DNA of 64,000 nucleotides from Peribacillus simplex NBRC 15720 = DSM 1321 (GCF_002243645.1 NZ_CP017704.1:372001-436000); one strand, 5' to 3'. Shown: positions 1-10,367, counted from the stretch's first letter. The notes: generated by a model not told the origin, from the sequence alone. Translations and numbers: made by a program.

Positions 1-546
1 ATAGGTTCCTTCTGGAAATTGGCGTGTCCATTCTAGTAATGATAAGTCCAATGCATCTTTCCACGTTATTTCCATCAGCAATTGAAGCTGTTTTTCATGG
101 GTTAATATCAAGGCTCTTTCTTCTATTTCTCCTATCTTCTCCCTTTCCTTTCGAGCCTCAATTACTTTTTCCTGCACATTCTTCAATTGCAGTTTAAACT
201 TTTCTCGATCAATCGGTTTCAATATATAATCAACAGCACCTTCCCTTAGAGCAGTCTGTACATAGAGAAAATCATCATATCCGCTTATAATGAATGGAAA
301 TAGCGTTGGTTTAGTTTTTTTCAACTGTTGAATTAACGTTAACCCGTCCATGACTGGCATTTGTACATCTGTTATTAATACATCAACTGCTTCTACATGA
401 TTGATAATTGCATCGTAGGCCTCTTGGCCATCGGAGTATACACCTACAACCTGCCACTCATCCCCACAAGATTGTACTAGTCTTTCAATTCCTCTTCTTA
501 TCCTTGGTTCATCATCTACAATGACCGTCTTGACCCTTTGTATCAT
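1..546 (-). CDS. YesN-type response regulator, partial (runs off left edge)
   Basis: The reading frame starts at the ATG ending at 546 and is open to the window edge. It opens with a receiver domain: the acidic pair in VIVDDEP, the phospho-acceptor aspartate in VLITDVQMPVMDG, and the conserved lysine in YILKPID. A linker rich in Lys and Glu follows. The C-terminal half, expected to be an AraC-type helix-turn-helix, lies outside the window. Its start overlaps the last 35 bases of the histidine kinase gene, so the two are probably translationally coupled. The pairing with a YesM-type kinase and a sugar-binding lipoprotein predicts sugar-responsive control of the neighbouring rhamnose genes. That target is inference. 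Confidence 0.85.
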   Translation of the reverse strand, partial: MIQRVKTVIVDDEPRIRRGIERLVQSCGDEWQVVGVYSDGQEAYDAIINHVEAVDVLITDVQMPVMDGLTLIQQLKKTKPTLFPFIISGYDDFLYVQTALREGAVDYILKPIDREKFKLQLKNVQEKVIEARKEREKIGEIEERALILTHEKQLQLLMEITWKDALDLSLLEWTRQFPEGTY

Positions 547-2383
547 CTCTGTTCTTCTCCTCTCCTTGAACGTACATGCTTACTTGTTGGGCATTTATTT
601 TGGGAAGTCGTATAACCACAGTCGTTCCCTTTCCGTATTCGCTATTAATTTGAAGGTTATATTGTTCTCCGAACATCATGCCAATTCTTGCATTTACATT
701 GATAATCCCAAAGCCAGAGTCTCGTTTCATCATTGGATCCAAACGTAACTTTTCATTTAATTCAATTAATTTATTTTCTGTTATCCCTGGTCCGTTATCG
801 CTGACTATCAGCAAAAGATCTTCCTCACCTGTCTGAGTTTCCTCTTCAGAAATATGTATTTGAATGTCTATTTCCTTTCTTTTTTCCAGTCCATATTTAA
901 TGGAATTTTCAACGATTGGCTGTAAAACAAACTTGGGTATATAATAATTAACCGTATCTGTCCCTTTTTCTATCATAAAAAGCAAACGATCTTCAAAACG
1001 GAATTGTTGGATGTTTAAATAATCTTCTATGTGCTGAACTTCACTGTTTATAGGAACCAAGCTTTCTTTATTACTGATTGAAAAGCGCATCATTCTGCCA
1101 AGCAGAGTCACCATCTTCACGACTTCCTCGCTCTCTCCTTCTTCCACAGCCATGCCTATGGTTTCCAGCGTATTATACATAAAGTGAGGATTTATTTGAG
1201 ATTGAAGGGCGTATAATTCAGCTGTTTTTTTGCGCAGTTCAATGTGGTAGTTTTTTTGAATCAGCTCTCTTATCTCTGCAAGCATTGATCGAAAACTGTT
1301 CGCGAGCATCCCGACTTCATCCTTGGAATGTATGGGTATATCTACTAATAAATCACCTTTTTCCACCCGCTTCATGATATCTCCTAATTCGTTTAGTGGA
1401 CGTGTAACAGTCCAGGCAAAAAAGATAGAGATCAATGTAGTAATGAGTGTGAAAAGGATAAAAAAGAAAATTGTCACACTTCTGATAACATCCGTTTTTT
1501 CCGTCATGTTTTTGATTGGCATGCTATGAACGAGTACCCATGGCAGCTCATTTGATTCACTTATACTGATTAAATTCCGTTTTCCATCGATTTCTGTACG
1601 AAAACTACCATTCAGTAATGGGTAATCATGTATCCCTTTTTCCACTGTACCAATTTTTGAATGATCCTTATGATAAATTATCTTCCCCTGCTTATTCATG
1701 ATCCACATCGTAACATTCTTTTCCTTCTGCAAATCCTGAAGTGATTGCTCAAAAAAGGCTACATCGATGGCTATATAGAGCGTTCCTAGATTTTTTCTAT
1801 TATCGAAATCAGTAATTGGTTTGACCAGCATAAAATAGGATGGATTCCCTTCAAACGTTAAATTTGTCTGATTAGGAAGGAGCAACTGCATCCCGCCTAA
1901 CAATCCAAGGTCATCTGCATATGGCAAGGAACCATCTTCAAACCCAAAGCTGTCATAATGCAGACTTGTACTTGCAAATATACGATTCTTGGAAACAAGA
2001 AACGCCCCCAAAATATGAGATGAATTGTTATTTAAATAGGTCCTTGTCAAATAACTCTTCATGATATATTCCTCGTGTAGCAAAACCGATTTTTTTTTTG
2101 ATTGGCTGTCTCTTAAAATAGTCATAACATCACCGGAATTATAAATTAAATCTGGTAAGGTCTCTAGTTTTTGAATTTCAATTTCAATATTGCCATTTAC
2201 TTGTTTGACAAGACGGGGAATATATTCACCTACTTCTTCTTCTATCGATTTTGTGTATTGCCAGTATGCAATGAACCCAAGGAAGGCCATAGGTAGAACC
2301 GTTAATAATGTATAGGTTGTAACTAATTTTGTCGTTAAACGCAAGTTTTTAATCTGGATCCGCTTTTTCCCTTTAAAAATCAT
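512..2383 (-). CDS. YesM/LytS-type sensor histidine kinase
   Basis: This 623-residue membrane kinase has one transmembrane helix near residues 20-42, a large extracellular sensor region (about 43-300), and a second helix near 303-325. A HAMP segment and a His_kinase domain follow, with the phospho-histidine in SQINPHFMYNTLETI (about residue 405). The ATPase domain carries the N-box (QPIVENSIKYG) and G-box (DNGPGI). This architecture is standard for the YesM family that pairs with YesN-type regulators. The gene overlaps the upstream binding-protein gene by 11 bases and the downstream regulator by 35, so the three form one tightly coupled unit. The ligand is probably presented by the binding protein; rhamnose is inferred from neighbours only. 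Confidence 0.9.
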   Translation of the reverse strand: MIFKGKKRIQIKNLRLTTKLVTTYTLLTVLPMAFLGFIAYWQYTKSIEEEVGEYIPRLVKQVNGNIEIEIQKLETLPDLIYNSGDVMTILRDSQSKKKSVLLHEEYIMKSYLTRTYLNNNSSHILGAFLVSKNRIFASTSLHYDSFGFEDGSLPYADDLGLLGGMQLLLPNQTNLTFEGNPSYFMLVKPITDFDNRKNLGTLYIAIDVAFFEQSLQDLQKEKNVTMWIMNKQGKIIYHKDHSKIGTVEKGIHDYPLLNGSFRTEIDGKRNLISISESNELPWVLVHSMPIKNMTEKTDVIRSVTIFFFILFTLITTLISIFFAWTVTRPLNELGDIMKRVEKGDLLVDIPIHSKDEVGMLANSFRSMLAEIRELIQKNYHIELRKKTAELYALQSQINPHFMYNTLETIGMAVEEGESEEVVKMVTLLGRMMRFSISNKESLVPINSEVQHIEDYLNIQQFRFEDRLLFMIEKGTDTVNYYIPKFVLQPIVENSIKYGLEKRKEIDIQIHISEEETQTGEEDLLLIVSDNGPGITENKLIELNEKLRLDPMMKRDSGFGIINVNARIGMMFGEQYNLQINSEYGKGTTVVIRLPKINAQQVSMYVQGEEKNRDDTKGQDGHCR

Positions 2384-3410
2384 ACTGGTTCACATTTCCC
2401 TTTGTAAAATCGATGGGCTCTCCCATAATGACCATTTCACCGTTGAATTTAATCGTACCTATGTTCTTAATGTTCTGTCCCTCATAAGGAAATTCATCAT
2501 TCAATAAGTTTTTTGCTAGACTAACAGTCAAGTAACCCAATTTTTGTGGACTCCATAACGTAATGGTCTGGGCAGCCCCTTCCTGTAAATACTCATTCAT
2601 TAAATTAGGAGTTGATGTACCTACTACGGCAACCTGCCCGATTTTCCCTGCATCTTTCACAGCTTGAGCCGCAGCAGGAGGGTTAACAGTTGAAATACCA
2701 ATTATTCCTTTTAGGCCCGGGTATTTTTTAAATAAATTTTGTGTTACCTTATACGCTTTATGAATATCTTCGTTTGTATATTCCACTTCAACTAGTTTCA
2801 TATTTGGATAATATTCTTTTTGTTGTATTTGAATCCAATCAATCCATGTATTAAGATTGGCAGCGGTAGGGGATCCCGTCATAATCGCAAACTCCCCTTT
2901 TTCTTCCATTTCCAATGCGAGAGTATCCATTACATGCCTGCCGATTATCTCAGGATCTATCATGTTCACAAAAAAGCTTCTGTATGATGCATTAGTATCA
3001 GAATCCCAGGTGATCACCTTGATTCCTTTACTCTTTGCTTTTTGCAGCACCCTACCTAATTTATATGGATCATTTGCAGATACCGCAATTACGTCCACTT
3101 TTTTTTCAATTAATTTTGTTATAATCTCTTCCTGCTTTTCAGAGCTGGGGGTAGGTGGGCCTGTATATAAGACCTTAACACCTAAGTCTTTTCCCGCCTC
3201 CAACGCCCCCTCTTCTACCGCGTTAAAATAAGGAATTCCGTCAATTTTAGGTATAACAGCTATCGTATACGGATCTTTTTTATTCTCTACAGGTTTTGTA
3301 GTGACGTCGATACTTTCTTCATCATTGTAAATAACCTCGTATTCTGAAGAATGATTACAGCCGCTTAGTATAAATAAAAACAAAATAAAAAAGATGGGCT
3401 TCCATAACAT
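2373..3410 (-). CDS. Sugar-binding lipoprotein of a three-component sensor
   Basis: A 345-residue exported protein with a signal peptide ending in the lipobox LSGC, so it should be anchored to the outer face of the membrane. The rest is a type I periplasmic-binding fold of the RbsB/XylF/RhaS kind: it begins YTIAVIPKIDGIPYFNAVEEGA, with VIAVSANDP and VITWDSDT motifs typical of pentose and deoxyhexose binders. No ABC permease or ATPase gene lies beside it, and its 3' end overlaps the histidine kinase. This is the arrangement known from XylFII-LytS/YesN xylose sensing in clostridia, so a sensory role is more likely than transport. The start follows a modest AGG-containing ribosome site. Confidence 0.85.
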   Translation of the reverse strand: MLWKPIFFILFLFILSGCNHSSEYEVIYNDEESIDVTTKPVENKKDPYTIAVIPKIDGIPYFNAVEEGALEAGKDLGVKVLYTGPPTPSSEKQEEIITKLIEKKVDVIAVSANDPYKLGRVLQKAKSKGIKVITWDSDTNASYRSFFVNMIDPEIIGRHVMDTLALEMEEKGEFAIMTGSPTAANLNTWIDWIQIQQKEYYPNMKLVEVEYTNEDIHKAYKVTQNLFKKYPGLKGIIGISTVNPPAAAQAVKDAGKIGQVAVVGTSTPNLMNEYLQEGAAQTITLWSPQKLGYLTVSLAKNLLNDEFPYEGQNIKNIGTIKFNGEMVIMGEPIDFTKGNVNQYDF

Positions 3411-4387
3411 GATTAGCTACCTGCTTTCTTTAATTCTAAACATTAGCTCGTATCATAGATACAGTAATAAGGAATGACTTGAGAAATGCTTTTCTCATGC
3501 GGGTAAGTTCACTACTGCTTTTTATCAAAGAAAGCGATTTCATAAATAATAGAAATTACCGGGAGCGCAAATTCTTTACTAAAATAGGAAAACCTTTATA
3601 TACTTTCAGGTTTCCCTATAATTTATTATCCAGCCATGACCTTCTCTGTTATGATCCGCTAACTAACTTACACGAAAATGGAATGGAAACTGGAAAAATC
3701 GTATTTTAGCATCAAGAGTGGAGGCCCTTTCTCTTTCTCTTCTATATTTATAAAAAATACTTCTATTGTACATTTGAGCCCCATCATATTTTTCTTTTTA
3801 TTATTGATTTTTACTGTTTTTGAAAGGTTTGTCAATTCAAATTTTACAAACATTTTTAAAATTCAAATAATATTTTCATATAGTTTCACTTGCTCATAGT
3901 GTTTCAATTTTACTTGTATTGGAAAATTAGAAAGCAGTCTACGTAATTACATTTTCTTTATCCTTTTTTCTAGTGCTTTTATTATTTTAAACTGTAGATT
4001 GATGTCTTCAATCCAGATCCTCCCTATTTAGAAAAGGTTACCATAACGACTCTTCCTCATTCCGCATTTTACTTTTCTAATACAAATTGACTAGCTTTCA
4101 AGTCTATTCATTAACGTGCAATCAAAAAAAATAAAATATACCCATAGAGAGACCTCTGTAATAGATCGTTATAGGTATATCTTATAAAGAAATTACCTTT
4201 CATAAAGGTTTTCCTTTTAACTATATTAATTTTCTATTTTAAAACAAAAATCTTTTTTCTTTTTCCCCATCTCTCAGTCATACTTTGGAAATTCCAGACC
4301 ATCCACTCGGGACGAATCGATAGACCCCATATTAATTCAGCGGGATTAGTCGCACATCGGTTTGCCGATTCAGGATAACCCGTTAAT
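3411..4387. other. Long intergenic region, no gene recognised
   Basis: This AT-rich 977-base stretch separates the sensor operon from rhaA. Short frames on both strands lack ribosome sites and recognisable protein sequence. I see no clear terminator for rhaA immediately downstream of its stop codon. The promoter of the sensor operon should lie in the first 100 bases on the minus strand. Confidence 0.5.
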
Positions 4388-5641
4388 TTAACGTTTTGCT
4401 AACACATCACGTTCATAATCTTTTACTTGCATCAGCCATCTTTCCTTCACCGGCACATTCATTTGCTCACAGTAATAATCCCAAATTGCACCAAATGGAT
4501 AGGTTTTAAATTCCTCCATTAATGCCAGGCGCTCTGTAAAATCCCCTTTTTCTTGCAGCTCTTTCAAATGATCGTTCGGTACAAGTAAGGCATATAAGAG
4601 GGCTTTAATCATATTACGCGTACCGATCGTCCAGGCAGCAACACGGTTAATGCTGGCATCAAAGAAATCAAGACCAATGATCACCTGGTTTAATGCATCA
4701 TTGCGAACAATTTCAAGTGCAACTTCACGAAGCTCATCGTCTAAAATTACGACGTGGTCACTGTCCCATCGAACCGGGCGCGAAACATGAAGTGCTAGTT
4801 TATCACTGTATAATAGCATCGAAGAAATCTTGTTCGATACAGTTTCAGTCGGATGATAATGACCTGTATCAACTAAGCAAATCTTGTTATTTTTCAGTGC
4901 GTAGCCAAGGTAGAATTCATGCGATCCTACGACATATGACTCGGAGCCGATACCGAATACTTTACTTTCCACTGCATCCCAATTACATGTTTCATCCACT
5001 TCTGCTGTAAAAATTCGATCAAGGGATTCTTTTAATCTCTTTCTCGGTGTCAAACGGTCGCTTGGAATATCTTTGTAGCCGTCTGGAATCCATATATTTG
5101 TTAAGCAGGGCCTGCCTAGTTCACGGCCAAAGTACTCTCCGATTTTTCGGCTGGCAATGCAATGATCAATCCAGAATTCACGTATTTCTTCATCTGGATG
5201 AGAAAGTGTCAAGCCGTCTGCTGCTTTTTCATGGGAAAATAGTGTCGGGTTAAAATCCAAACCAAGACCGTTTTCTTTAGCCCAATTCAACCAGTTTTCG
5301 AAGTGCTTGGGCTCAAGCTGATCGCGTTCGACTGCTTCTCCATTTGTTTCCGCATAAATGGCATGCAAATTGACCCGATGTTTCCCCGGAATAAGAGATA
5401 GTGCTTTTTCAAGATCCATACGTAGCTCTTCCGGCGTAGTGGCTTTTCCTGGATAATTTCCCGTTACATCAATACCGCCCGATAATTCACTTTTGTTCAC
5501 TTCAAATCCACCAATATCATCACCCTGCCAGCAATGAATCGAAATGGGCACTTTTTTCAGTGTTTCGAGTGCCTCATCAACATCAATTCCCCAATTCGCA
5601 TACGCTTGTTTCGCTGCTTCGTACTGTTCTTTAATTGTCAT
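4388..5641 (-). CDS. rhaA: L-rhamnose isomerase
   Basis: The 417-residue product converts L-rhamnose to L-rhamnulose in the cytoplasm, the first step of the phosphorylating rhamnose pathway. It matches the family in length (about 420) and in sequence: the N-terminal WGIDVDEAL region, [14 protein letters not shown], the metal-site stretches around [16 protein letters not shown] and [12 protein letters not shown], and [11 protein letters not shown]. The start ATG follows an AAGGATGG ribosome site. The gene lies 341 bases downstream of the rhaEW-type gene on the same strand, so they may be cotranscribed. No rhamnulokinase gene is present nearby, so that step must be encoded elsewhere. Confidence 0.95.
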   Translation of the reverse strand: MTIKEQYEAAKQAYANWGIDVDEALETLKKVPISIHCWQGDDIGGFEVNKSELSGGIDVTGNYPGKATTPEELRMDLEKALSLIPGKHRVNLHAIYAETNGEAVERDQLEPKHFENWLNWAKENGLGLDFNPTLFSHEKAADGLTLSHPDEEIREFWIDHCIASRKIGEYFGRELGRPCLTNIWIPDGYKDIPSDRLTPRKRLKESLDRIFTAEVDETCNWDAVESKVFGIGSESYVVGSHEFYLGYALKNNKICLVDTGHYHPTETVSNKISSMLLYSDKLALHVSRPVRWDSDHVVILDDELREVALEIVRNDALNQVIIGLDFFDASINRVAAWTIGTRNMIKALLYALLVPNDHLKELQEKGDFTERLALMEEFKTYPFGAIWDYYCEQMNVPVKERWLMQVKDYERDVLAKR

Positions 5642-5982
5642 ATCGTCCCATCCTTTTTAACGGATTGAATTGATCACTCCACGATTCCTACTACCTTTTC
5701 CTAATCATATATTCTTCATTTATCACGATGTGTAGGACAAACTTAATCTTTTACCATCAGATCGAACAACACCCTTTTCTTCCACTAATGATTCAATCCT
5801 GGTGCAAGTTTCAGATTTCTTTTTACAAACAAACGATCGATAGGTACGGATTCCGTCTTTCACTATAAATCCCTACGCAGGCGTTAATTTTCTACATTTT
5901 TGGATTTGAATTCGCCTTTGACAACCTATCCACTTAAAGCAACAATATCCTTTAAGCTTGATGGAAAACAGGCACAACCAAT
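5642..5982. other. Gap between rhaEW and rhaA
   Basis: 341 bases without a convincing gene. On the minus strand a short frame without a start reads through about 5740-5890, but it resembles no family I know. The space could once have held a mutarotase or kinase gene; the sequence does not show it. Confidence 0.4.
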
Positions 5983-8052
5983 TCAGCGATTAAAAGCTCC
6001 AGGTACACCGCCGTCTACAGTGACCATGCAACCCGTTGTTTTTTCTGCTTTTGATGAAGCGAAAAACGCTATGGAATCAGCAATGTCCTCCGGGAATATA
6101 TTCACCAGCAATGTCGTGCGTTTTTTGTAGTGATCTTCAAGCTGTTCTGGCTCTATTCCGTATGCAGCGGCACGCTCTTGACGCCAACCCGATCCCCAAA
6201 TGGAAGATCCCTGTAATACGGCGTCTGGCAAAACAGAGTTAACACGAATCCCGAAATCCCCGCCCTCCACTGCAATACAACGTGCTAGATGTGTTTCAAG
6301 TGCTTTGACTGAACTGTAAGCAGAAGCATTTTTGCCAGCGTAAACAGAGTTTTTCGATCCGACAAATACCATATTTCCTCCTGTACCCTGTCGTTTCATT
6401 TGCTTAAAAGCTTCACGCGCTACAAGGAAATAGCCTGTCCCCAGTACATTCATGTTTAGGTTCCATTCTTTTAAGGTCGTTTCATCAAACGGGCTGGATG
6501 TGGCAAGACCAGCATTGTTGACGATAATATCAATTCCGCCAAATGTAAGAGCTGATTTCTCAAAGGCAGTCTGTACCTGTTCTTCATTGGTGACATCCAT
6601 TTTATAAGCTGCCGCGCGTCTTTCCCCGTATTCTTTATTGATTTCATCCGCAACTTTTTCTGCACCTTCAATATTTAAATCAGCTAGAACTACATGGGCA
6701 CCTTCAGAAACTAAACGCCGTGCTGTTGCGCTTCCAATCCCCCCCGCACCGCCGGTAATGAAGGCTACTTTGCGTGAGAACTCCGCTTCCGCCGGGGATA
6801 GAGACAATTTATAAAGTTCGAGTGGCCAGTATTCAACGTTATATGACTCATTTTCACTGAGAGATACGAACTCGCCAAGTGCTGTTGCCCCTTTCATAAC
6901 CGCAATTGCACGATGATAAAGTGCTCCGCTCACGTTTGCCATGGTTACGTTTCTGCCTGTGTTGACCATTCCGACACCTGGAATCAAAATAACTCGGGGT
7001 GCCGCCTCAAACATCACATCGCCTTCGTTTTTATTGCGCTCGAAATATTGCTCATATTCTTCCTTATATTGTTGAATACCCGTTTTAACTTTTTCCACCA
7101 AGGATTCTGTCCGTTCATTTTGAGGATTCCAGTTAATGTAAAGCGGCTTCATTTTTGTATGTACTAGGTGATCCGGGCAAGCGGCACCTACTTGTGATAA
7201 GGTTGCCGCATTTTTGCTGTTCAAAAATTGCAATACATCATCAGCATCGTCAAAAGTTAAAAGCATTTTTTTCTCCTCGCCAACAGCACCGCGGATAACC
7301 GGCATAACCGAAGCAAGTACCTTTTTGCGCTCTTCTTCAGATAAAGAGTCATATGCCTGTCCACCAAATGCATCTTCTTCAAGCTGGCGGCTGTTAATAA
7401 ACTCTTCTGCTTCCGTAATGATCGAAATTGTTTTTTCATAGGCTTCTTTCGATGTTTCACCCCAAGTAACCAACCCGTGTTTTTCCATTAAAACAAGCTC
7501 GACTTGCGGGTTATTTTTAACACCTTCTGAGATCATTTTAGACAATGTGAAACCAGGGCGCTCATATGGTACCCAGACAAAACGATCACCGAAAATTTCA
7601 TTGGCGACTTCTTTTCCATTGTCTGCACAGCAAAGACTAATAATTGCATCAGGATGTGTATGGTCAACATGTTTAAAGGGGAGGAAGGCATGAAGTAAAG
7701 TTTCAATCGACATACGTGGATGCTTACTGTCGATCATGCAGTGTGACAAATATTCAACCATATCTGCATCAGCCATTTCATCACGCTCGATTAAAGGGTA
7801 AATATCGGCTAGATTCAAACCTGTGAAATTGCCCGCTTTCATTGTCGCAAGGTCGGAACCGCTTCCTTTTACCCACATGACTTCAATTTCCCGGCCACGA
7901 AAATCCTTTTCCATTGTTTTCATGGATGTATTGCCACCGCCCCAGTTGCAGACAGCTCGATCTGTACCGATTAAATTAGACCGATATACCAGTTCTTCTA
8001 CTCCAGATGTTACTATTGACGCTTCTTTATCATTCCATAAATTTTTAACCAC
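5983..8052 (-). CDS. rhaEW: Bifunctional rhamnulose-1-phosphate aldolase / L-lactaldehyde dehydrogenase
   Basis: This 689-residue fusion, like Bacillus YuxG, has two parts. The N-terminal ~400 residues are a class II aldolase with the zinc-binding histidines in HVDHTHPDAIISL, cleaving rhamnulose-1-phosphate to dihydroxyacetone phosphate and lactaldehyde. The C-terminal ~260 residues are a short-chain dehydrogenase with the nucleotide motif TGGAGGIG, NNAG, and the catalytic YSSVK, which oxidises lactaldehyde. The start is GTG at 8052, placed about 10 bases after a GGGGG ribosome site. The gene leads the rhamnose pathway genes on the minus strand, with rhaA downstream. A minus-strand TATACAAT at about 8093-8100 could be its -10 element. 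Confidence 0.93.
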   Translation of the reverse strand: MVKNLWNDKEASIVTSGVEELVYRSNLIGTDRAVCNWGGGNTSMKTMEKDFRGREIEVMWVKGSGSDLATMKAGNFTGLNLADIYPLIERDEMADADMVEYLSHCMIDSKHPRMSIETLLHAFLPFKHVDHTHPDAIISLCCADNGKEVANEIFGDRFVWVPYERPGFTLSKMISEGVKNNPQVELVLMEKHGLVTWGETSKEAYEKTISIITEAEEFINSRQLEEDAFGGQAYDSLSEEERKKVLASVMPVIRGAVGEEKKMLLTFDDADDVLQFLNSKNAATLSQVGAACPDHLVHTKMKPLYINWNPQNERTESLVEKVKTGIQQYKEEYEQYFERNKNEGDVMFEAAPRVILIPGVGMVNTGRNVTMANVSGALYHRAIAVMKGATALGEFVSLSENESYNVEYWPLELYKLSLSPAEAEFSRKVAFITGGAGGIGSATARRLVSEGAHVVLADLNIEGAEKVADEINKEYGERRAAAYKMDVTNEEQVQTAFEKSALTFGGIDIIVNNAGLATSSPFDETTLKEWNLNMNVLGTGYFLVAREAFKQMKRQGTGGNMVFVGSKNSVYAGKNASAYSSVKALETHLARCIAVEGGDFGIRVNSVLPDAVLQGSSIWGSGWRQERAAAYGIEPEQLEDHYKKRTTLLVNIFPEDIADSIAFFASSKAEKTTGCMVTVDGGVPGAFNR

Positions 8053-8651
8053 TTTGTTTTACCCCCGTTTATTTTTATTTATGTTTGTTTTATTGTATAA
8101 CACATTTGTTTTCTTTTGAAGAAGTTTTTTAATTCTTACCAATTTTTCGAAAACAAGGAAATTGGTTGAGCATGAAAGACCAAGGATATATACTCCATTT
8201 TCGACAATCAAACTCATTCTGCAAGGTAAAATCATCTTAAAAATCACGATTTTACTTAGATGAAATTTGTAAAATAAACGTAAGCACAACAAATGACCAT
8301 GATTGAAAAGACCATGTCTTCCTTTCCATCTTAGTAGAAGACTGACCGATGCAAAACTTCCCAAAGACTTCGCAGGACATTTCCTTCGGAAAGCAAAAAC
8401 ATCATTATCCGGGGTAAACAGGCAGCTGAAGACAAATTTCTTTTTAACCGAATACCATTGATTCAATAATGCCTCTACATTAGGAAAATCCTTTTTTGCT
8501 GAATTTGAGAGATACAGTGTTTTTTAGTGGGGAATTCCATCTAAAAATTCGGTGCTGTAGGTACAATCTACAGCTCTGCGTTATTGAGGTTGTATGAGTT
8601 ATTGTTCAAGTTGACAAGAGGGGTTTTAACTCCAATGTAGGGGATAACCTT
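8053..8651. other. Divergent control region, largely empty
   Basis: About 600 bases between the rhamnose genes and the next plus-strand feature. The left end should hold the minus-strand promoter of the aldolase gene. A 135-codon minus-strand frame through 8059-8466 has no ribosome site and low-complexity content, so I do not call it. No riboswitch was recognised. Confidence 0.4.
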
Positions 8652-8750
8652 TTGCTTTTTTTTCTCGCTTTAGTTATATTTGGAGCTTTAGTTTCTTTTA
8701 AAACAAAAGATTCACAAAAGAGTGATTGGGTACAATATGAACAGAACTAA
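8652..8750 (+). CDS. Possible small membrane peptide, TTG start
   Basis: A 32-codon frame begins with TTG eight bases after an AGGGG ribosome site. It encodes a hydrophobic stretch (MLFFLALVIFGALVSF) followed by a charged tail ending QYEQN. The pattern of one membrane helix and a polar tail is common among Bacillus micro-proteins. It is short enough to arise by chance, and nothing else supports it. Confidence 0.3.
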   Translation: MLFFLALVIFGALVSFKTKDSQKSDWVQYEQN

Positions 8751-8826
8751 AAAGTATAAATGGTCCAAAATAATATTTTTTGCCAAACAGTAAACTTAAA
8801 TATTTTGAAGCATCAGGAGGAAGTAA

Positions 8827-9585
8827 ATGATTAATGAAAAAGTGGCTTTAATATTAGAAGATAAAATTAACGTTATTAAAAGTGATGAAACATCCATTTA
8901 TTTAGTCGGCCCCATCAAATTACCCGTTAACTTAGAGGGCGAAACAATTATATTCCAATGGTATTGCTGGTTACGATGTGAGAATATGGCAGGTCATTTT
9001 TGTGGTGACGGCACTTATAATATAGGAAAGATCATTGAAACTTTAGCCTCTTCCAACTTAGCGGAAATGCAGCAATCGAGTGTGTTACTGTATGGAGATT
9101 TTCAAAGCTCCTCTGATGCCCTTATCCGGATGCATAGTATTTGTCATACGGGCGATATATTTGGCAGCAAACGCTGTGATTGTGGCTTTCAATTAAAGCA
9201 GGCTATGAAAATGATTGCCACTCAAGGAACCGGTGCTTTATTTTATTTAGCGAATCACGAAGGAAGAGGCATCGGATTATTTAGTAAAGCCATGGCTTAT
9301 GTACTGCAAGAAAAAGGGTTAGATACAGTGGAAGCGAATTTGGAGCTTGGATTTGTGGATGATGCACGCAACTATGATGACGCCATTCGAGTGTTAAAAA
9401 ACCTGCGCTCTAATCCAGTGACTCTTATCACCAACAATCCGAGAAAATTAGAAGCCCTTCAAAACTCAGGTGCCAATGTTGCAGGCAGAGTTCCGTTATG
9501 GGGAGATATTTCCGAGTTCAATGAAAAATATTTAAAAACTAAAGTGATACGTTCCGGTCATTTAAAAGATAATAAAAATGAATGA
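8827..9585 (+). CDS. GTP cyclohydrolase II-like protein, stand-alone
   Basis: The 252-residue product has the RibA signature RMHSICHTGD..FGSKRCDCGFQL, with the three zinc cysteines of C-(x)n-C-x-C type, and VEANLELGFVDDARNYDDAIRVLKNL. RibA opens the imidazole ring of GTP, the first step to flavins. It is not fused to a RibB domain, as in the main Bacillus enzyme, and no other rib genes are near. Two residues differ from the usual pattern: the segment normally reading LRQEGRGIG is LANHEGRGIG. It may therefore serve a secondary pathway or make a variant product. An AGGAGG ribosome site precedes the ATG. Confidence 0.85.
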   Translation: MINEKVALILEDKINVIKSDETSIYLVGPIKLPVNLEGETIIFQWYCWLRCENMAGHFCGDGTYNIGKIIETLASSNLAEMQQSSVLLYGDFQSSSDALIRMHSICHTGDIFGSKRCDCGFQLKQAMKMIATQGTGALFYLANHEGRGIGLFSKAMAYVLQEKGLDTVEANLELGFVDDARNYDDAIRVLKNLRSNPVTLITNNPRKLEALQNSGANVAGRVPLWGDISEFNEKYLKTKVIRSGHLKDNKNE

Positions 9586-9890
9586 CTGATTTGATTTATA
9601 TGAAATTGTTTATACCCCTGAATAGGTTTATACGAATGGTTCCGAATTGTGGAATAATCGGGGAACTACAAGAATCGTTGAATGTAGTATCCTATATATA
9701 TCCTTTAATAAATCATTTTTCATGGAAATCAAATGTGTTATTAAAAGATCATTTGATAAAAAGTAAGAAAAGATTTTCGATTCGACCAAACTAGTTGGTG
9801 AAAAAGGAATTTATTCCATAAAGACAAATCCAATACTGAGTTCCCCACAACATCATTCAATTCAATCGCAGATTTTTGGATGAATTAAAA

Positions 9891-9914
9891 AAAGAGGGAA
9901 TATCCCCCCTCTTT
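9891..9914. terminator. Hairpin terminator, probably bidirectional
   Basis: AAAGAGGG and CCCTCTTT pair across an 8-base loop, with A-rich DNA on the left and T-rich DNA on the right. It could end the plus-strand cyclohydrolase transcript or minus-strand transcription through the symporter remnant. Confidence 0.65.
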
Positions 9915-9941
9915 CTATATCATATGATGACCTTACCTTCC

Positions 9942-10270
9942 TTATTTGCTTATGCTGCTCGATTCGTATTGCAAAACACTATCATTCTTCCCGATGATAT
10001 GGTCAATCAACATAACAATTAAGGTTACCGATAAAATACCAGACAGTTGACGTAACTACTGCAAAGAGCATTCCCAATACTGCTCCTCGGCCACTGCTAA
10101 AACGCGTGAAATAAATTCAAAACAACAATGATGGCTAGAGTGGTTCTTAATGCCATAGTAAAGAAGCCCGTGCTTAGATATCTGGAGCAAAGATCACAAA
10201 TGGAATGAGAATCAGCCCTATAACAATTGTGGCAGTACTGGCAAATCGCAGTGATTTCTTGTCATTATTT
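9942..10270 (-). pseudogene. Decayed sodium:solute symporter (SSS family), C-terminal part
   Basis: Read on the minus strand in shifting frames, this stretch gives three SSS-like segments in order: DKKSLRFASTATIVIGLI, then RGAVLGMLFAVVTSTVWYF, then a C-terminal LIVMLIDHIIGKNDSVL ending at a TAA. Several stops and frameshifts separate them, and the N-terminal two thirds of the protein are missing. The family assignment rests on the membrane segments and the order of motifs. It is a dead gene; its former substrate cannot be read. Confidence 0.6.
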
Positions 10271-10367
10271 CTTTACTAAAAATTGGATTGTATAAATCTT
10301 TTAATAGAAGAGCAGCTGGAGTTAAATCTCCAAAAAAATCCTTAATGTATTTCCTAACCCTTCTCAA

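Noticed and set aside
3668..3899. Overlapping short frames on both strands
   Set aside because: AT-rich low-complexity text without ribosome sites.
8059..8466. 135-codon minus-strand frame upstream of the rhamnose aldolase gene
   Set aside because: No ribosome site, no recognisable sequence, and it would occupy the promoter region.
9582..9794. 70-codon frame overlapping the end of the cyclohydrolase gene
   Set aside because: Start overlaps the upstream stop, but the product has no recognisable features and no family resemblance.
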